Assembly (NCBI GenBank): GCA_048213135.1
Contig: PS015009.1
Location: 248,001-312,000 of the forward strand
Source of the DNA: Reclinomonas americana ATCC 50394
Taxonomy: Eukaryota; Jakobida; Jakobea; Jakobida
DNA: 64,000 nt
Reading direction: 5' to 3'
In this document: positions 44,361 through 52,658 of the stretch, in pieces
Position numbering within the stretch: the first letter of the stretch is position 1
Layout: every line of letters begins with the position of its first letter
Translations under genes and position numbers: made by a program
The notes under the pieces: model-generated
The model's input: only the letters and a program-made list of their open reading frames with translations
What the model was told of the DNA's origin: nothing
The model's database searches: none

Positions 44361-45122
44361 CTACCAGCTTCCGCTCGATCCGCCGCCGCCAAAGCTGCCT
44401 CCGCCAAAACCACCAAAGCCGCCTGAACTGCCGCCGCCGCCACTGCTGCCTCCGCCGCCTGTCCACCAAATGGTAGGACCGGTATAACCGCGGTAGCCTC
44501 TGCGGCTCATAAATGTACCACCGCCTTTGCCCCCGCCGGTAACCGCCAGGAAGATGATGATAATAGCAATGATGAGTATGATCCTGCCCAGTGATGAGCC
44601 TTTACCGCTTTTATGATAACCCGGAGGTGCTTTATAAACACCTTTGATCGCGTTGATAATGGCGTCTACGCCTTCATCGATACCATCGTAATAATCGTTC
44701 CCTTTAAAGCGGGGCACGATGATACCCTGTATAATCTCGTTACATACGGCATCCGGCAAAGCGCCTTCAAGGCCATAACCCGGTGCAATACTGAGCTTCT
44801 TGTCGTTCTTGGCGATGAGCAGCACCACGCCGTTGTTGTTCTTTTTATCACCCACGCCCCATTTGCGGCCGAGTTCCGTGGCAAAGTCGGTTACTTCTGT
44901 GCCATCAGTTGAAGGAACGATCACCACCACAATTTGTGAAGTGGTACTGTCGTCGAAAGTATACAGCTTACGTTCCAGCGCCTGCTGCTGGTCGATGGTG
45001 AGGGTATTGGTATAGTCATTCACCAGTTTCTGCGGCTCGGGTTTGGCAGGAATATCCTGCGCCCCGGCACGGGAAACGGTGAACAGCAAAAGAAGAAAAA
45101 ATATGTTCCTGATGGATTTCAT
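44361..45122 (-). CDS. TPM domain protein with glycine-rich tail
   Basis: Predicted membrane-anchored envelope protein of 253 residues. It has a Sec signal (1-21) and a TPM domain (about 30-165, with LVNDYTNTLTIDQQQALERKLYTFDDSTTSQIVVVIVPSTDG and NNGVVLLIAKNDKKLSIAPGYGLEGALPD). A transmembrane helix at about 186-207 (IILIIAIIIIFLAVTGGG) and a tail of glycine and serine repeats ending GSSGSW follow. It resembles YgcG-type proteins encoded beside LemA. The role is unknown, possibly envelope maintenance. Last gene of the lemA-lemA-TPM-TPM operon. Confidence 0.9.
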   Translation of the reverse strand: MKSIRNIFFLLLLFTVSRAGAQDIPAKPEPQKLVNDYTNTLTIDQQQALERKLYTFDDSTTSQIVVVIVPSTDGTEVTDFATELGRKWGVGDKKNNNGVVLLIAKNDKKLSIAPGYGLEGALPDAVCNEIIQGIIVPRFKGNDYYDGIDEGVDAIINAIKGVYKAPPGYHKSGKGSSLGRIILIIAIIIIFLAVTGGGKGGGTFMSRRGYRGYTGPTIWWTGGGGSSGGGGSSGGFGGFGGGSFGGGGSSGSW

Positions 45123-45136
45123 TTCAACCGTTGGGT

Positions 45137-45598
45137 TTATTTACCGAAGACAATATCGTCCGGTAACTCATTCTTATCTTCTGTAGGTATGTAAGGAAAT
45201 TTTTCTTTGAGCGTCTGCCCTACCTGGTAAATGCATTGCACGATCCCTTCGCAGATATCATCGCCGTAAAAGCTGCTGATCATCAGTTTCACTGCTTTGT
45301 CCCAGTACTCAGCGCCGGTGGCTTTATAAATACCTTCGTCACCAAACAGGGCCACTTCGTGGTGTTTGGTAGCCACATACAACAGCACGCCATTGCGATG
45401 ATCGGTCTCCTGCATTTTCAGGTTGTAAAAAACTTCCGCGGCCCTGTCTACGGGGTTCACCATGGCATTCTTACTTTCCACGAACACCCTGATCTCCCCG
45501 CTGGTCTGTTTTTCACAGGAGCGGATGGCCGCAACGATTCGTTCCTGCTGTTCAGGTGTGAAGAATGGTTTCTTTTTAAAAAATGGGAACAGGTTCAT
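45137..45598 (-). CDS. TPM domain protein, soluble type
   Basis: A 153-residue TPM domain protein without signal peptide or membrane helix. It begins MNLFPFFKKKPFFTPEQQERIVAAIRSCEKQTSGEIRVFVESK, with NGVLLYVATKHHEVALFGDEGIY in the centre. Its ATG overlaps the stop of the upstream lemA gene by one base (TGATG), giving tight translational coupling. It lies 14 bp before the larger TPM gene. The function is unknown. Confidence 0.9.
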   Translation of the reverse strand: MNLFPFFKKKPFFTPEQQERIVAAIRSCEKQTSGEIRVFVESKNAMVNPVDRAAEVFYNLKMQETDHRNGVLLYVATKHHEVALFGDEGIYKATGAEYWDKAVKLMISSFYGDDICEGIVQCIYQVGQTLKEKFPYIPTEDKNELPDDIVFGK

Positions 45599-46188
45599 CA
45601 GAATTTGATTTCAGTTGCTTTATCTGTGCCCGCGTCGGCGGTGAAGCCGTCTTTCGGGGAAAAACCGAATAACTTACTTACCAAACTGGTGGGAAAGCTT
45701 TTAACAGAGCTGTTGTAATCCTGTATAGCCGTGTTGAAATCTTTCCGGGCAAACTTGATCCTGCGCTCGGTGCCTTCCAGCTGCGTTTGCAGGCCTGAGA
45801 AAGCCGTCGTTCCTTTCAGTTCGGGGTATTTCTCCACGGTGATCATGAGGCGGTTGGCAGCGGAGGCCAGTTCATCCTGTGCCTGTGTTTGCCGGTTGAA
45901 CTGGTCGGCCGTTATCTCGCTGCCGGAAGTGTTTACCGACAGGGCTTTTGACCTCGCTTCCACGATCTTCTGCAAAGTAGTCTGTTCAAATTCAGCTCCG
46001 CCCTTTACCACGTTCACCAGGTTGGGTACCAGGTCGAGCCGGCGCTGGTAGGCGTTCTGTACTTCATTCCATTTCAGCTTTACCGACTCTTCCTTTTTTA
46101 CAAGGGAATTGTAGGTAACTATGAGATAGATGCCCAGCAATACCAGTACAGCGCCGGCAATATAACCGGAATATCTTTTTTTGTTCAT
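45598..46188 (-). CDS. lemA: LemA family protein (second copy)
   Basis: Membrane-anchored helical protein of 196 residues. An N-terminal helix (about 9-28) is followed by the LemA core: YNSLVKKEESVKLKWNEVQNAYQRRLDLVPNLVNVVKG, and the ending LFGFSPKDGFTADAG. LemA proteins form helical bundles outside the cytoplasmic membrane; their role is unsettled. It is about half identical by eye to the preceding copy, so the pair is a tandem duplication. Confidence 0.92.
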   Translation of the reverse strand: MNKKRYSGYIAGAVLVLLGIYLIVTYNSLVKKEESVKLKWNEVQNAYQRRLDLVPNLVNVVKGGAEFEQTTLQKIVEARSKALSVNTSGSEITADQFNRQTQAQDELASAANRLMITVEKYPELKGTTAFSGLQTQLEGTERRIKFARKDFNTAIQDYNSSVKSFPTSLVSKLFGFSPKDGFTADAGTDKATEIKF

Positions 46189-46199
46189 GAGCGCTGCGC

Positions 46200-46784
46200 T
46201 TAGAATTTAACTTCGGGAGCTTTTTCAGCACCTGCATCAGCTTTGAAACCTTCTTTGGGTTTGAAGCCGAACATGCCGCCGAAAATGTTCATAGGGAAGG
46301 AACGTACTTTAGTGTTGTACACATTCACTTCGTCGTTGAATATTTTACGGGAGTTCTTGATATTGTTCTCAATACCTTCCAGCTGGCCCTGCAGTTTGGT
46401 AAAGTTCTCCGTAGCCCTCAGTGTAGGATAGGCTTCCACGGTAGCGAGCAAACGGCTGAGTGAACCGCTGAGCTGGCCCTGTGCGGCCTGGAATTCGGCG
46501 ATCTTTTCAGGTGTCAGGTTATCCGCATTGATATTAACGCTGGTGGCTTTGGCACGGGCTTCAATCACATCCGTCAGTGTTTTTTGTTCAAAGTTGGCAG
46601 CGCCTTTCACGGTATTCACGAGGTTACCCACCAGGTCGGAGCGGTTCTGGTATTCGGCCTGCACGTTATTCCAGGCTTTTTTAACACTCTCGTCCTGTTT
46701 CACCAAACCATTGTACCCGTTGCATCCCAGGAACCCTACGATGACGATAATGGCAACTACAACTAATAAACCGATGCGTTTCAT
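46200..46784 (-). CDS. lemA: LemA family protein (first copy)
   Basis: A 194-residue LemA protein and the first gene of the operon. The N-terminal segment IGLLVVVAIIVIVGFLGCNGYNGLV is a helix or, given the GFLGC, possibly a lipoprotein signal. The core YQNRSDLVGNLVNTVKGAANFEQKTLTDVIEARAKATSV and the ending MFGFKPKEGFKADAGAEKAPEVKF are typical. It lies 11 bp before the second copy. Confidence 0.92.
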   Translation of the reverse strand: MKRIGLLVVVAIIVIVGFLGCNGYNGLVKQDESVKKAWNNVQAEYQNRSDLVGNLVNTVKGAANFEQKTLTDVIEARAKATSVNINADNLTPEKIAEFQAAQGQLSGSLSRLLATVEAYPTLRATENFTKLQGQLEGIENNIKNSRKIFNDEVNVYNTKVRSFPMNIFGGMFGFKPKEGFKADAGAEKAPEVKF

Positions 46785-46987
46785 GATTATAAATTTTAAG
46801 AGTTAAGGCAATAAAAATAATATTTTAAATGAATTCAATGGATTTATTCTGTTTCCACGGAAAGGTAACCTTTAGGATATGTTAATACTGTTCCGCGATT
46901 ACGCAGACGTATACCTCCTGCCGATATTGCAATCCTGCATATGGCCGGTGGTTCCGGGGAGTTTCAAAGCAGAGTTGAAGTGGGGTC

Positions 46988-48187
46988 TCAGGCTTTCACA
47001 GCGCTGATGCCGGGCAATTCCTTACCCTCAAAATATTCAAGCATGGCGCCGCCGCCGGTGCTTACATAGCTTACTTTATCAGCCAGGTTGAACTGGTTCA
47101 CCGCCGCCACACTGTCGCCGCCGCCTACCAGGCTGAAAGCGCCTTTCTGCGTAGCGTCCGCAACTGCCAGTGCCACCGATTTGGTGCCGTTCTGAAATTT
47201 TTCCATTTCAAAAACGCCCATGGGGCCGTTCCATAAAATGGTTTTTGACTTACCAATCACTTCGCTGAAGATGCCAACGGCCTTGGGGCCGATGTCGAGT
47301 CCCATCCAGCCATCAGGAATGACGTCGCTGGGTGAGGTTTGTGTATTGGCGTCAGCGGCAAATTTGTCGGCAATAACGGAGTCTTCAGGTAAATGTATGC
47401 TGACGTCTTTTTGTTTTGCTTTTTCGAGTATATCCAGCGCCGTTTGCAGGCGGTCGTCTTCACAAAGGGAGTTACCGATCTTTCCGCCACGGGCTTTCAG
47501 GAAAGTATAACTCATGCCGCCACCGATGATGATGTCGGTAGCCCTTTCGAGCAGGTTCTCAATGATGAGTATTTTATCAGAAACTTTGGCCCCGCCAATG
47601 ATGGCTGTAAATGGCCTTTCGGCGTTGTGCAGCACTTTTTCAGCGCTTTCCACTTCGCCTTCCATCAGCAGCCCGAACATGCGCTTATCTGAAGGAAAAT
47701 ACTGTGCAATCACCGCCGTGGATGCATGCGCCCTGTGGGCTGTTCCAAAAGCGTCGTTCACATATACATCGCCCAAGGCAGACAGTTTTTTGGCAAAATC
47801 AGCATCTCCTTTTTCTTCTTCCTTGTAGAAACGCAGGTTCTCCAGCAGCAGCACTTCTCCACCCCGCAGCATGGAAGCCGTCATACCCGCCTGTTCGCCA
47901 ATGCAATCATCGGCAAAAAACACTTTGGTTTCTCCGCCCAGCAGTTCGTGCAAGTGCGGCACCAGGTGTTTCAGTGAATATTTTTCCGTTGGTCCGTCTT
48001 TCGGGCGGCCGAGGTGACTCATGATAATGGCGCTGCCGCCGTCGGATAATATTTTCTTCAGCGTGGGAATGGTCGCTTTCATGCGGGTATCATCGGTAAT
48101 GTGATACTGCTCATCCAGCGGAACGTTGAAGTCTACACGGATAAGGGCTTTATGGCCTGCGAAATTGAAGTTGCTGAACTTAGACAT
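46988..48187 (-). CDS. pgk: Phosphoglycerate kinase
   Basis: Glycolytic enzyme of 399 residues transferring phosphate from 1,3-bisphosphoglycerate to ADP. The start [27 protein letters not shown] at 48187 is chosen; an in-frame start 17 codons upstream has no support. [15 protein letters not shown] (substrate), GGAKVSDK and the C-terminal [15 protein letters not shown] and [14 protein letters not shown] nucleotide segments are all present. It follows gap by 80 bp on the same strand. Confidence 0.98.
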   Translation of the reverse strand: MSKFSNFNFAGHKALIRVDFNVPLDEQYHITDDTRMKATIPTLKKILSDGGSAIIMSHLGRPKDGPTEKYSLKHLVPHLHELLGGETKVFFADDCIGEQAGMTASMLRGGEVLLLENLRFYKEEEKGDADFAKKLSALGDVYVNDAFGTAHRAHASTAVIAQYFPSDKRMFGLLMEGEVESAEKVLHNAERPFTAIIGGAKVSDKILIIENLLERATDIIIGGGMSYTFLKARGGKIGNSLCEDDRLQTALDILEKAKQKDVSIHLPEDSVIADKFAADANTQTSPSDVIPDGWMGLDIGPKAVGIFSEVIGKSKTILWNGPMGVFEMEKFQNGTKSVALAVADATQKGAFSLVGGGDSVAAVNQFNLADKVSYVSTGGGAMLEYFEGKELPGISAVKA

Positions 48188-48267
48188 ATGCGCTGTTGAT
48201 GAATAAAGCGCAGGAATACAGCCGGTGCCTGCTGGCAAAACTGTAGCCCTGCGCTTATGATGAGGAA

Positions 48268-49278
48268 TTAAGCGATCAGTTTGGCGAAATGATGTACGGT
48301 ACGTACCAGTTGCGATACATAGCTCATTTCATTATCGTACCAGCTCACGGTTTTCACCATTTGCTTGTCACCCACGGTCATCACCTTGGTTTGGGTGGCA
48401 TCGAACAGGGAACCGAAGTTGATACCAATGATATCGCTGCTCACGATCTCGTCTTCTGTATAACCGAAGCTTTCATTAGATGCCGCTTTCATGGCCGCGT
48501 TGATCTCTTCGGCGGTAGTCGATTTTTCCAGGATGCTGTACAGCTCGGTTACAGAACCGGTGATGGTGGGAACACGTTGTGCGCCACCGTCCAGTTTTCC
48601 TTTCAGTTCGGGCAGTACCAGGCCGATGGCTTTGGCAGCGCCGGTGCTGTTGGGAACGATATTGGCGGCTGCCGCACGTGCCCTGCGCAGGTCACCTTTG
48701 GGGTGAGGTGCGTCCAGCGTATTCTGGTCGTTGGTATAAGCGTGGATGGTGCTCATGATACCGGTTACGATACCGAATTTATCGTTCAGCGTTTTGGCCA
48801 TCGGTGCCAGGCAGTTGGTAGTGCAGCTGGCGCAGCTGATGATGGTTTCGCTGCCGTCGAGAATATTGTGGTTCACATTGTAAACAACAGTTTTCAGATC
48901 GCCGGTGGCGGGTGCGGAAATCACTACCCTTTTGGCGCCAGCGGTGATGTGTGCCTGTGCTTTAGCGGCATCGGTAAAGAAACCGGTGCTTTCGATCACA
49001 ACATCAACATCGTGCTGACCCCATGGAATCTGGGCAGGATCTTTCTGAGCATATATTTTGATCTCGTGGCCATTAACCACGATGGCATTATCGGTGGAAG
49101 TTACATTCTGTCCGAAACGTCCCTGGGCACTGTCATATTTAAGCAGGTGGGCCAGTACAGCGGGACTGGTAAGGTCGTTGATGGCAACTACGTCGATGCC
49201 TTCCATGTTATAGATCTGGCGAAAAACTAAACGGCCAATGCGCCCGAAGCCGTTGATGGCAACTTTAACTGTACTCAT
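48268..49278 (-). CDS. gap: Glyceraldehyde-3-phosphate dehydrogenase, type I
   Basis: NAD-dependent glycolytic dehydrogenase of 336 residues. It has the Rossmann motif INGFGRIGR at the start, Asp35 in AINDL for NAD preference, catalytic Cys152 in [12 protein letters not shown] and the partner histidine in HAYTNDQ (about 180). A TAATTTTG box (minus strand, 49340-49347) is a -7 candidate without a clear -33. It is upstream of pgk, with which it likely forms one transcript. Confidence 0.98.
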   Translation of the reverse strand: MSTVKVAINGFGRIGRLVFRQIYNMEGIDVVAINDLTSPAVLAHLLKYDSAQGRFGQNVTSTDNAIVVNGHEIKIYAQKDPAQIPWGQHDVDVVIESTGFFTDAAKAQAHITAGAKRVVISAPATGDLKTVVYNVNHNILDGSETIISCASCTTNCLAPMAKTLNDKFGIVTGIMSTIHAYTNDQNTLDAPHPKGDLRRARAAAANIVPNSTGAAKAIGLVLPELKGKLDGGAQRVPTITGSVTELYSILEKSTTAEEINAAMKAASNESFGYTEDEIVSSDIIGINFGSLFDATQTKVMTVGDKQMVKTVSWYDNEMSYVSQLVRTVHHFAKLIA

Positions 49279-49390
49279 GACAATCAGGTTTTAGAAGATG
49301 ATAAAAATGCGTTCCGCATACGTTCCCGGAACGGCGGGGCAAAATTACGTTAAGTGCAACATATTACGGGAAGAATATTTTGTCATTAAA

Positions 49391-49417
49391 AAGGTCCCGG
49401 CCAAAAAGCCGGGACCT
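49391..49417 (-). terminator. Terminator of the tyrosinase gene
   Basis: Stem AGGTCCCGGC/GCCGGGACCT around a short loop with TTTTT on the minus strand, about 30 bp past the tyrosinase stop. Confidence 0.85.
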
Positions 49418-49448
49418 GTATTTATTTTCAAAAGAAAGCCGGAAATGG

Positions 49449-50918
49449 TTAGAAATCCCTCGTTTCCAGGGTAAAATTCCTGATGGTTATCTCGTTGGCA
49501 CCCGGGCCTCGTTTTTCGATGAATACATTCAGTTTGCCGGCGATATTCTTCGCGTCCACCTCATCGCTGACATCAAATTTGAAGGTCTTGAAATATTCCG
49601 GTGCCGCCTTCTGCATGGACATGGCCCCGAAGAAGGTCATGGTGCCTGCCAGTTTAGCCGCGCTGCTCTTATCGGTATCGATATATACATCATAATCCGA
49701 CCTCGGTTGCTGGGTGAAGGATACCGTTACCTGCAGTATGGTCACTTTCCTGCTGAGGTCCTGTGTTTTCAGCAACGCCACTTTATTGGCAGCCGGCAGC
49801 TGAACAGTGAGCAGTTGTTTGCTGGTACGGATAGGTACTTTCTGGTCGCTGGAAAATATCTCCTGCCTGTTTTCTGCTACCGGTTTTTTAGCGTCGGTCA
49901 TTTTCAGCAGTTTGGCAGGGAGCACATCATAGCGGTAATCCAGGCTGAAGGCTTTTTCCAGCGCCTGTGGTATGGTGTATTCTACTTTCCTGCCATCGGC
50001 ATCAAAGAACACGTATGCCCAGGGATAAGTGAGCAGGCTGTCGAGGATGGGCCTGGAGCCATTGGGACTCATATCCCATTTTTGCCAGAGGTAATCGATG
50101 TTGGCGTGGTGCACCCAGAAGATAGGATCGAACGCCGCCGATTCCACCTGTGCCATCAGGCCGTAGTTAGGCCCCTGGTAGATCCTGTTCCAGAGAGCGG
50201 AGTCATCGGCGTAACCGCCACCGATATAGTTATGCATAGCGCCATGCGGGGCCGCGTCAATGGCAGCATCAAAAAGTGAATAGAGTTTGTTTTCATTGTC
50301 GTTGGTCATGTCCAGGTTGTTATTCATGAATGACTCTATCCTGGCGCCGTTGTTCAATGAAGCCAGCCTTGCCGATTCATACAGGGAATCATTTTTGTCG
50401 CGGAAGATGGCAGGCATGATCCTGTATGCTGTATCGGTATAATCCCAGTAAGGCAGGGTAAAGTCTTTTTTACCCGACTGTTTCCTGATGATCTGTTCAA
50501 AATGCCAGATGTACAACCTGTGCCAGATGAGGAAATGCAGTTCTGAAAAACCGTCCGGATCGTGGGTGCAGTTCATCCAGGCCGGTTTCATGTCCTTCAT
50601 GGAAGTATAGGAAGGGCAATAGGGATTGCCATTGGCCACCTGGTCGGGAACGGAATGGATGGCGCCCTGGTAATACCAGCTGTAGGTGGTGTCGCAGGGG
50701 AACTGCTTCATTTTTTTCAGTGCATCAGCCATCGCTTTCATGTTGGCCTGCCCTTCGGGGGAATTGGCATTGTAACGGATGTACGTGGTAGTGTCTGTTC
50801 CGTTATCGGCGGGCTTGTCACCCGGCTTACTGTCGCCGCTGTTGCAGGCGGCGAAGAACAACAGCAGTGAAAAGAACAGTACGGTGCCTTTTACTGCGTG
50901 ATGGATTTGTTTACGCAT
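49449..50918 (-). CDS. Tyrosinase family copper lipoprotein
   Basis: Predicted surface or periplasmic lipoprotein of 489 residues: the signal 1-24 ends in FFAAC with Cys25. The tyrosinase domain (about 55-300) has CuA-region histidines His119, His128 and His133 (CTHDPDGFSELHFLIWHR) and a CuB site with His225, His229 (PHGAMH) and His271 (DPIFWVHHANIDYLW). The spacing of the CuA histidines differs from the usual pattern, so which three bind copper is unsure. The C-terminal region (about 340-489), ending VFIEKRGPGANEITIRNF, resembles the KFDV/DWL extensions of polyphenol oxidases that can cover the active site. Family activity is o-hydroxylation or oxidation of phenols. A small lipoprotein gene precedes it. 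Confidence 0.9.
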   Translation of the reverse strand: MRKQIHHAVKGTVLFFSLLLFFAACNSGDSKPGDKPADNGTDTTTYIRYNANSPEGQANMKAMADALKKMKQFPCDTTYSWYYQGAIHSVPDQVANGNPYCPSYTSMKDMKPAWMNCTHDPDGFSELHFLIWHRLYIWHFEQIIRKQSGKKDFTLPYWDYTDTAYRIMPAIFRDKNDSLYESARLASLNNGARIESFMNNNLDMTNDNENKLYSLFDAAIDAAPHGAMHNYIGGGYADDSALWNRIYQGPNYGLMAQVESAAFDPIFWVHHANIDYLWQKWDMSPNGSRPILDSLLTYPWAYVFFDADGRKVEYTIPQALEKAFSLDYRYDVLPAKLLKMTDAKKPVAENRQEIFSSDQKVPIRTSKQLLTVQLPAANKVALLKTQDLSRKVTILQVTVSFTQQPRSDYDVYIDTDKSSAAKLAGTMTFFGAMSMQKAAPEYFKTFKFDVSDEVDAKNIAGKLNVFIEKRGPGANEITIRNFTLETRDF

Positions 50919-50963
50919 AGTCAGTGGTTGTTTTATGGTTTAGGTTTTTGTGATCGATGTTGT

Positions 50964-51179
50964 TTATTCTTTCTTTGCCGATGTTTTTACGGCAGGTAAG
51001 GCTGTATCGCGGTCAATGCTGGTCATTCTTTCGGGATACCTGCAGGTGATGATGTCTTTTTTGATCTCTTTTTTAACTACCAGGGGCTCTTTGTGCGGCG
51101 TGTTACGCGTACATGAAGCTATTCCCCCATACAGGCAAAACAGCAGGCAGAGAAAGGAACGGGATTGGGGGTACTGCAT
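50964..51179 (-). CDS. Small lipoprotein, probably cotranscribed with tyrosinase
   Basis: A 71-residue open frame on the tyrosinase strand, ending 45 bp before it. The N-terminus (MQYPQSRSFLCLLFCLYGGIASC) is a plausible lipoprotein signal with lipid-bearing Cys23. The mature part is short and charged (EPLVVKKEIKKDIITCRYPERM), with one more cysteine. I recognise no family. A copper-handling or partner role is only a guess from position. Confidence 0.6.
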   Translation of the reverse strand: MQYPQSRSFLCLLFCLYGGIASCTRNTPHKEPLVVKKEIKKDIITCRYPERMTSIDRDTALPAVKTSAKKE

Positions 51180-51299
51180 AAGGGTTAACGAAAAAGATGA
51201 TCAGGCAGGTAAAATAGGCGGCTTTCAGCACCGGTTTACACGTATTTCTACTGGTCTTAAGCCGTCTTCCCTTTTTTACAGGATGGAATCTCTAAAATA

Positions 51300-51331
51300 T
51301 TTGGCTGTAAAAGCTGTTCATATTATCTTTG
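51300..51331 (+). promoter_or_regulatory. Promoter of tRNA-Glu
   Basis: TTTG (51300-51303), exactly 20 bp, TATCTTTG (51324-51331): a perfect match to the Bacteroidota promoter, 18 bp before the tRNA. Confidence 0.9.
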
Positions 51332-51349
51332 CCGTCCCTTAGCGGAAAT

Positions 51350-51421
51350 GCCGCGTTGGTCAAGGGGTTAAGACGCCTCCCTTTCACGGAGGAATCACGG
51401 GTTCGAATCCCGTACGTGGTA
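51350..51421 (+). tRNA. tRNA-Glu (anticodon TTC)
   Basis: Cloverleaf with acceptor GCCGCGT/ACGTGGT (two G-U pairs) and discriminator A, D-arm GGTCAAGGGGTTAAGAC, anticodon loop CTTTCAC with TTC, and T-arm GGGTTCGAATCCC. CCA is not encoded. It has its own promoter and terminator. Confidence 0.95.
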
Positions 51422-51427
51422 CAAAAG

Positions 51428-51457
51428 AAGCCTTTCAGCAATGAAAGGCTTTTTTGT
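51428..51457 (+). terminator. Terminator of tRNA-Glu
   Basis: Stem AAGCCTTTCA/TGAAAGGCTT with a 4-base loop and TTTTT. Confidence 0.93.
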
Positions 51458-51460
51458 TTG

Positions 51461-51738
51461 CCGTTGCCTGGTGTCCTGACCAGCAACGATTGGCCCTGGT
51501 AAAAGTTAAGCTCCGTAAATGTCCTTTCGGCCCCGCTGGTCAGAGACCATGCAGAGGCGCACACTGATCTCCGCTGGTCGGAGACCATGCGGAGGCGCAC
51601 AGCTTCATTTTGGCAGTTGCCTGGTCGGTTGCAGAATGCCGTTGCCTGGTCTCCCGACCAGCAACGATTGACAAGAGTAACTAGCGGAGACATACACCTG
51701 ATCTCCGCTGGTCGGACGCCAGGCGGAGGCATACACCC
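51461..51738. repeat. REP-like palindrome array (A-B-B-a-A-B)
   Basis: Two kinds of palindrome alternate. Type A: GTTGCcTGGT, 6-base loop, ACCAGCAAC at 51463-51487 and 51641-51665, with a half copy near 51615. Type B: CTCCGCtGGTC, short loop, GACCatGCGGAG followed by GCGCACA or GCATACA, at 51531-51563, 51568-51601 and 51703-51737. No gene fits in this stretch. Such arrays resemble REP/BIME elements spread by RAYT transposases; no transposase is in the window. Confidence 0.75.
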
Positions 51739-51740
51739 AA

Positions 51741-51770
51741 CAAAAACCCCGTCACTTTCGCAACGGGGCC
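51741..51770 (-). terminator. Terminator of the DUF4136 gene
   Basis: Minus-strand stem CCCCGT/ACGGGG with a 10-base loop and TTTTTGTT, 27 bp past the stop. Confidence 0.88.
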
Positions 51771-51796
51771 ATTCATCATTACGCTCATTTCACACA

Positions 51797-52384
51797 CTAT
51801 TTTGCCGGATCGAATTTCTTAAAGATCGACCTAACATTTTTATCTATTTCCTTGCTGGTAATATTCCCATGGTCGAGTTCATCGGTAGCCCATCCCTGGA
51901 ATACCATTTTATCGGTTTTGTTGTCGATCATGGTGATGGTTACGGTCCCTTCCTTAACGATGGTGCTGTAACTGTCGTAGCCCATAAACTGCGAAGGATA
52001 ATAGAAAGTGCTGTACCTGCCGGTGTAACGGTTGTAGTAGCTGCGGGTAAAAGGTTGTGAATACACAGGATCACGCTGCTCACGCTGGTTCTTTTCCACC
52101 AGTAATTCATAGTTCACCAGCACATCAGGATTCCTGTTATCGGGCCTCCACCCGCTCTTTTGCAATTGCTTGTCGACGGAATTACGGATGTTCTGTTCCG
52201 TCATCTCGTTTCTCCGGGCATTTTTTCCTTTGGCTTTGGGCTTCTCCACCCAGGCATAAGTCCTGTAACTGCTGAAATCAGCCGACTTGTCCTTTTCCAC
52301 ATGAGCGCTGCTGGCACAGCCCGTTAAGGCCATGGCCGCGCCAATGGATAATGCACCCAGCCAGTTGAATGCTTTACTTGACAT
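51797..52384 (-). CDS. DUF4136 lipoprotein
   Basis: Predicted lipoprotein of 195 residues. The signal 1-22 ends LTGC with Cys23. DUF4136 covers about 30-190, with DFSSYRTYAWVEKPK near the start, NPDVLVNYELLVE in the middle and GTVTITMIDNKTDKMVFQGWATDEL towards the end. Members are common outer-envelope lipoproteins of Bacteroidota and Proteobacteria without a known function. It is transcribed alone, with a terminator. Confidence 0.92.
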   Translation of the reverse strand: MSSKAFNWLGALSIGAAMALTGCASSAHVEKDKSADFSSYRTYAWVEKPKAKGKNARRNEMTEQNIRNSVDKQLQKSGWRPDNRNPDVLVNYELLVEKNQREQRDPVYSQPFTRSYYNRYTGRYSTFYYPSQFMGYDSYSTIVKEGTVTITMIDNKTDKMVFQGWATDELDHGNITSKEIDKNVRSIFKKFDPAK

Positions 52385-52480
52385 AAATACTCCTTTTTTT
52401 TATGTGGTTTGATCAATTCAAATACAGGAGATTAGACGCAAAAAATATGCGGAAGTAGTTGGCGGGAATGTGAAAGTTTT

Positions 52481-52628
52481 GATAATATGATGGGTGCGGG
52501 TGTGCGAATTTGCAGAGGTGAGGATGGGTGGATGGATGAATATGCGGATGTGAAGATGGCGGGTGTGCATGCCAGTAATTCATGAATTTTCTCATCCGCA
52601 TATTCGCACATTCACGCATTCGCCCATT
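52481..52628. repeat. Large inverted pair of octamer-word arrays
   Basis: The left arm 52481-52568 reads in 8-bp steps (GATAATAT, GATGGGTG, CGGGTGTG, CGAATTTG and so on to GGGTGTGC). The right arm 52592-52628 has CGCATATT, CGCACATT, CACGCATT, CGCCCATT. GAATATGCGGATG (52538-52550) and CATCCGCATATTC (52593-52605) are perfect complements. It occupies most of the 274-bp divergent gap between DUF4136 and the deaminase gene. Confidence 0.75.
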
Positions 52629-52658
52629 TTTAAATTATCTTTAGCAAAAACCTTGCGT

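Noticed and set aside
48289-49230. 313-codon plus-strand frame opposite gap
   Set aside because: Shadow frame; the minus-strand gene is certain.
50950-51342. 130-codon plus-strand frame before tRNA-Glu
   Set aside because: It overlaps the tRNA promoter and is antisense to the small lipoprotein gene, which has a lipobox.
51461-51738. CRISPR array
   Set aside because: The repeats are palindromes of two types with irregular spacing and related spacers; there are no cas genes.
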